From Gulosibacter sediminis (lineage in GTDB: Bacteria > Actinomycetota > Actinomycetes > Actinomycetales > Microbacteriaceae), in NCBI RefSeq assembly GCF_014904065.1, contig NZ_JACXJG010000010.1:202643-208642 (forward strand): 6,000 bases of DNA. Direction: 5' to 3'. Positions 5,584 to 6,000 of this stretch are shown one piece after another. The stretch's first letter is position 1; every line of letters begins with the position of its first letter. Under the pieces are notes generated by a model that worked only from the letters and a program-made list of their open reading frames with translations, made no database searches and was not told the origin of the DNA. A program made the position numbers and the translations under genes.

Positions 5584-5691
5584 GACGAGCGTCGGTGCGG
5601 TTGCAACGGCAGAGGTTGTGTCGACCGTCGGGGCTATTTCGACCGTCGGGCCTGTGCCGACTGTAGGGGCTGTGTCTACTGTAGGGAAAAC
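5584..5691. repeat. 18-bp degenerate tandem repeat, six units, each with a 9-bp dyad
   Basis: Six consecutive 18-bp units start at 5584, 5602, 5620, 5638, 5656 and 5674. The clearest are GTCGACCGTCGGGGCTAT (5620), TTCGACCGTCGGGCCTGT (5638) and GCCGACTGTAGGGGCTGT (5656). The unit at 5584 matches the consensus at about 14 of 18 positions; the one at 5602 is poor. At the same place in each unit is a 9-mer of CGACnGTCG type: perfect dyads at 5622-5630, 5640-5648 and 5676-5684, near-dyads at 5586-5594 and 5658-5666. The array lies between the TetR stop and the next promoter. As 18 is a multiple of 3, several frames stay open across it, but none shows start signals. Confidence 0.75.
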
Positions 5692-5695
5692 TGCA

Positions 5696-5724
5696 TTGGC
5701 GGCACCCACCCCGCCTCGTAGCGT
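5696..5724 (+). promoter_or_regulatory. predicted promoter of the membrane-protein gene, leaderless arrangement
   Basis: A -35-like TTGGCG (5696-5701) and a -10-like TAGCGT (5719-5724) are separated by 17 nt, and the -10 ends 7 nt before the ATG at 5732. There is no purine-rich Shine-Dalgarno before that ATG. The geometry is the same as at the binding-protein gene, supporting a leaderless transcript. The 18-bp repeat array ends just upstream of the -35. Confidence 0.6.
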
Positions 5725-5731
5725 TACGGGC

Positions 5732-6000
5732 ATGAAGATCACCCCCGCGCGCCTGCTGCTGTCGGCAGGTCACCTCGTGCTCGAGGCCACCGTGGTGCTC
5801 GGCATGCTGTTCGCGGCGCTGGTGCTCGCGCAATCGGTGGGGTGGGCGATCGGCACGACGTTCGCGTACGTCGCGGCGACCCTCGTGTTGCTCGCGGTGA
5901 TCGCGGTCGCCTCGCCCTGGGTGCTCGCTGGCGCGGCGCGAGTGCAGGAGCGCTTCGGACGCGAGACGTACGGCCTGGCCGTGCCCGAGCATCCGGTGCG
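5732..6000 (+). CDS. membrane protein of unknown function, N-terminal part (runs off the window)
   Basis: The first 89 codons are open to the window edge, starting MKITPARLLLSAGHLVLEAT. Two hydrophobic segments, at about residues 15-35 and 42-66, are separated by a short turn (SVGWAIGT), followed by a probably cytoplasmic stretch beginning AARVQERFGRETYGL. The start is the ATG at 5732, supported by the promoter whose -10 ends 7 nt upstream; there is no Shine-Dalgarno. Codon use is the same GC-rich style as the neighbours. The two-helix start followed by a charged segment would fit the sensor part of an actinobacterial histidine kinase or a plain small membrane protein; neither can be shown from this piece. 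Confidence 0.75.
   Translation, partial: MKITPARLLLSAGHLVLEATVVLGMLFAALVLAQSVGWAIGTTFAYVAATLVLLAVIAVASPWVLAGAARVQERFGRETYGLAVPEHPV

Noticed and set aside
5213..5992. Open frames on the minus strand across the TetR gene and the 18-bp repeats, translating into hexapeptide repeats
   Set aside because: The periodic peptides are a by-product of an 18-bp repeat divisible by three. No ribosome-binding site or promoter supports them, and they are antisense to the TetR gene and the membrane-protein gene.

Overview
The window is dense, GC-rich DNA with strong G/C preference at third codon positions, lipoprotein signal peptides and GTG/ATG starts. This points to a high-GC actinobacterium, possibly of the Microbacteriaceae type; that family guess is inference from style, not from a marker gene. 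There are no RNA genes, insertion sequences or CRISPR arrays.

Positions 1-3981, minus strand: a peptide/nickel-type ABC importer operon read right to left. It holds a solute-binding lipoprotein (2344-3981), a DppB-like permease (1336-2340), a DppC-like permease (476-1339) and the first 136 codons of a DppD-like ATPase (runs off the left edge at 1). Junctions are very tight: 3 nt between binding protein and first permease, then ATGA overlaps. Between DppC and the ATPase, a 71-bp imperfect tandem duplication has copied the DppC tail plus the ATPase ribosome-binding site and start. This creates an extra 24-codon ORF (405-479) joined to both neighbours by ATGA overlaps. A perfect 15-bp inverted repeat lies in the first codons of DppB. 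The binding-protein gene has its own likely promoter, with a -10 hexamer 7 nt before the ATG (a leaderless arrangement) and an imperfect 23-bp palindrome over the spacer.

Positions 4041-4981, minus strand: two small lipoprotein genes in tandem, 14 nt apart, whose products look like diverged paralogues (lipobox, a CAxI motif, helical body, DYC near the C-terminus). Function unknown. Transcription could continue from them into the transporter.

Positions 4982-5570: a short divergent intergenic region, then a plus-strand TetR-family regulator (5055-5570), a candidate controller of the lipoproteins and possibly the transporter.

Positions 5571-6000: a 161-bp intergenic region holds a six-unit, 18-bp degenerate tandem repeat, each unit centred on a 9-bp dyad (CGACnGTCG type), followed by a second leaderless-type promoter and the N-terminus of a membrane protein (5732 to the window edge).

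The most unusual items are the duplication-born coupling ORF, the 18-bp dyad array, the paired leaderless-type promoters and the uncharacterised lipoprotein pair. I see no clear evidence of a wholly new multi-gene system.
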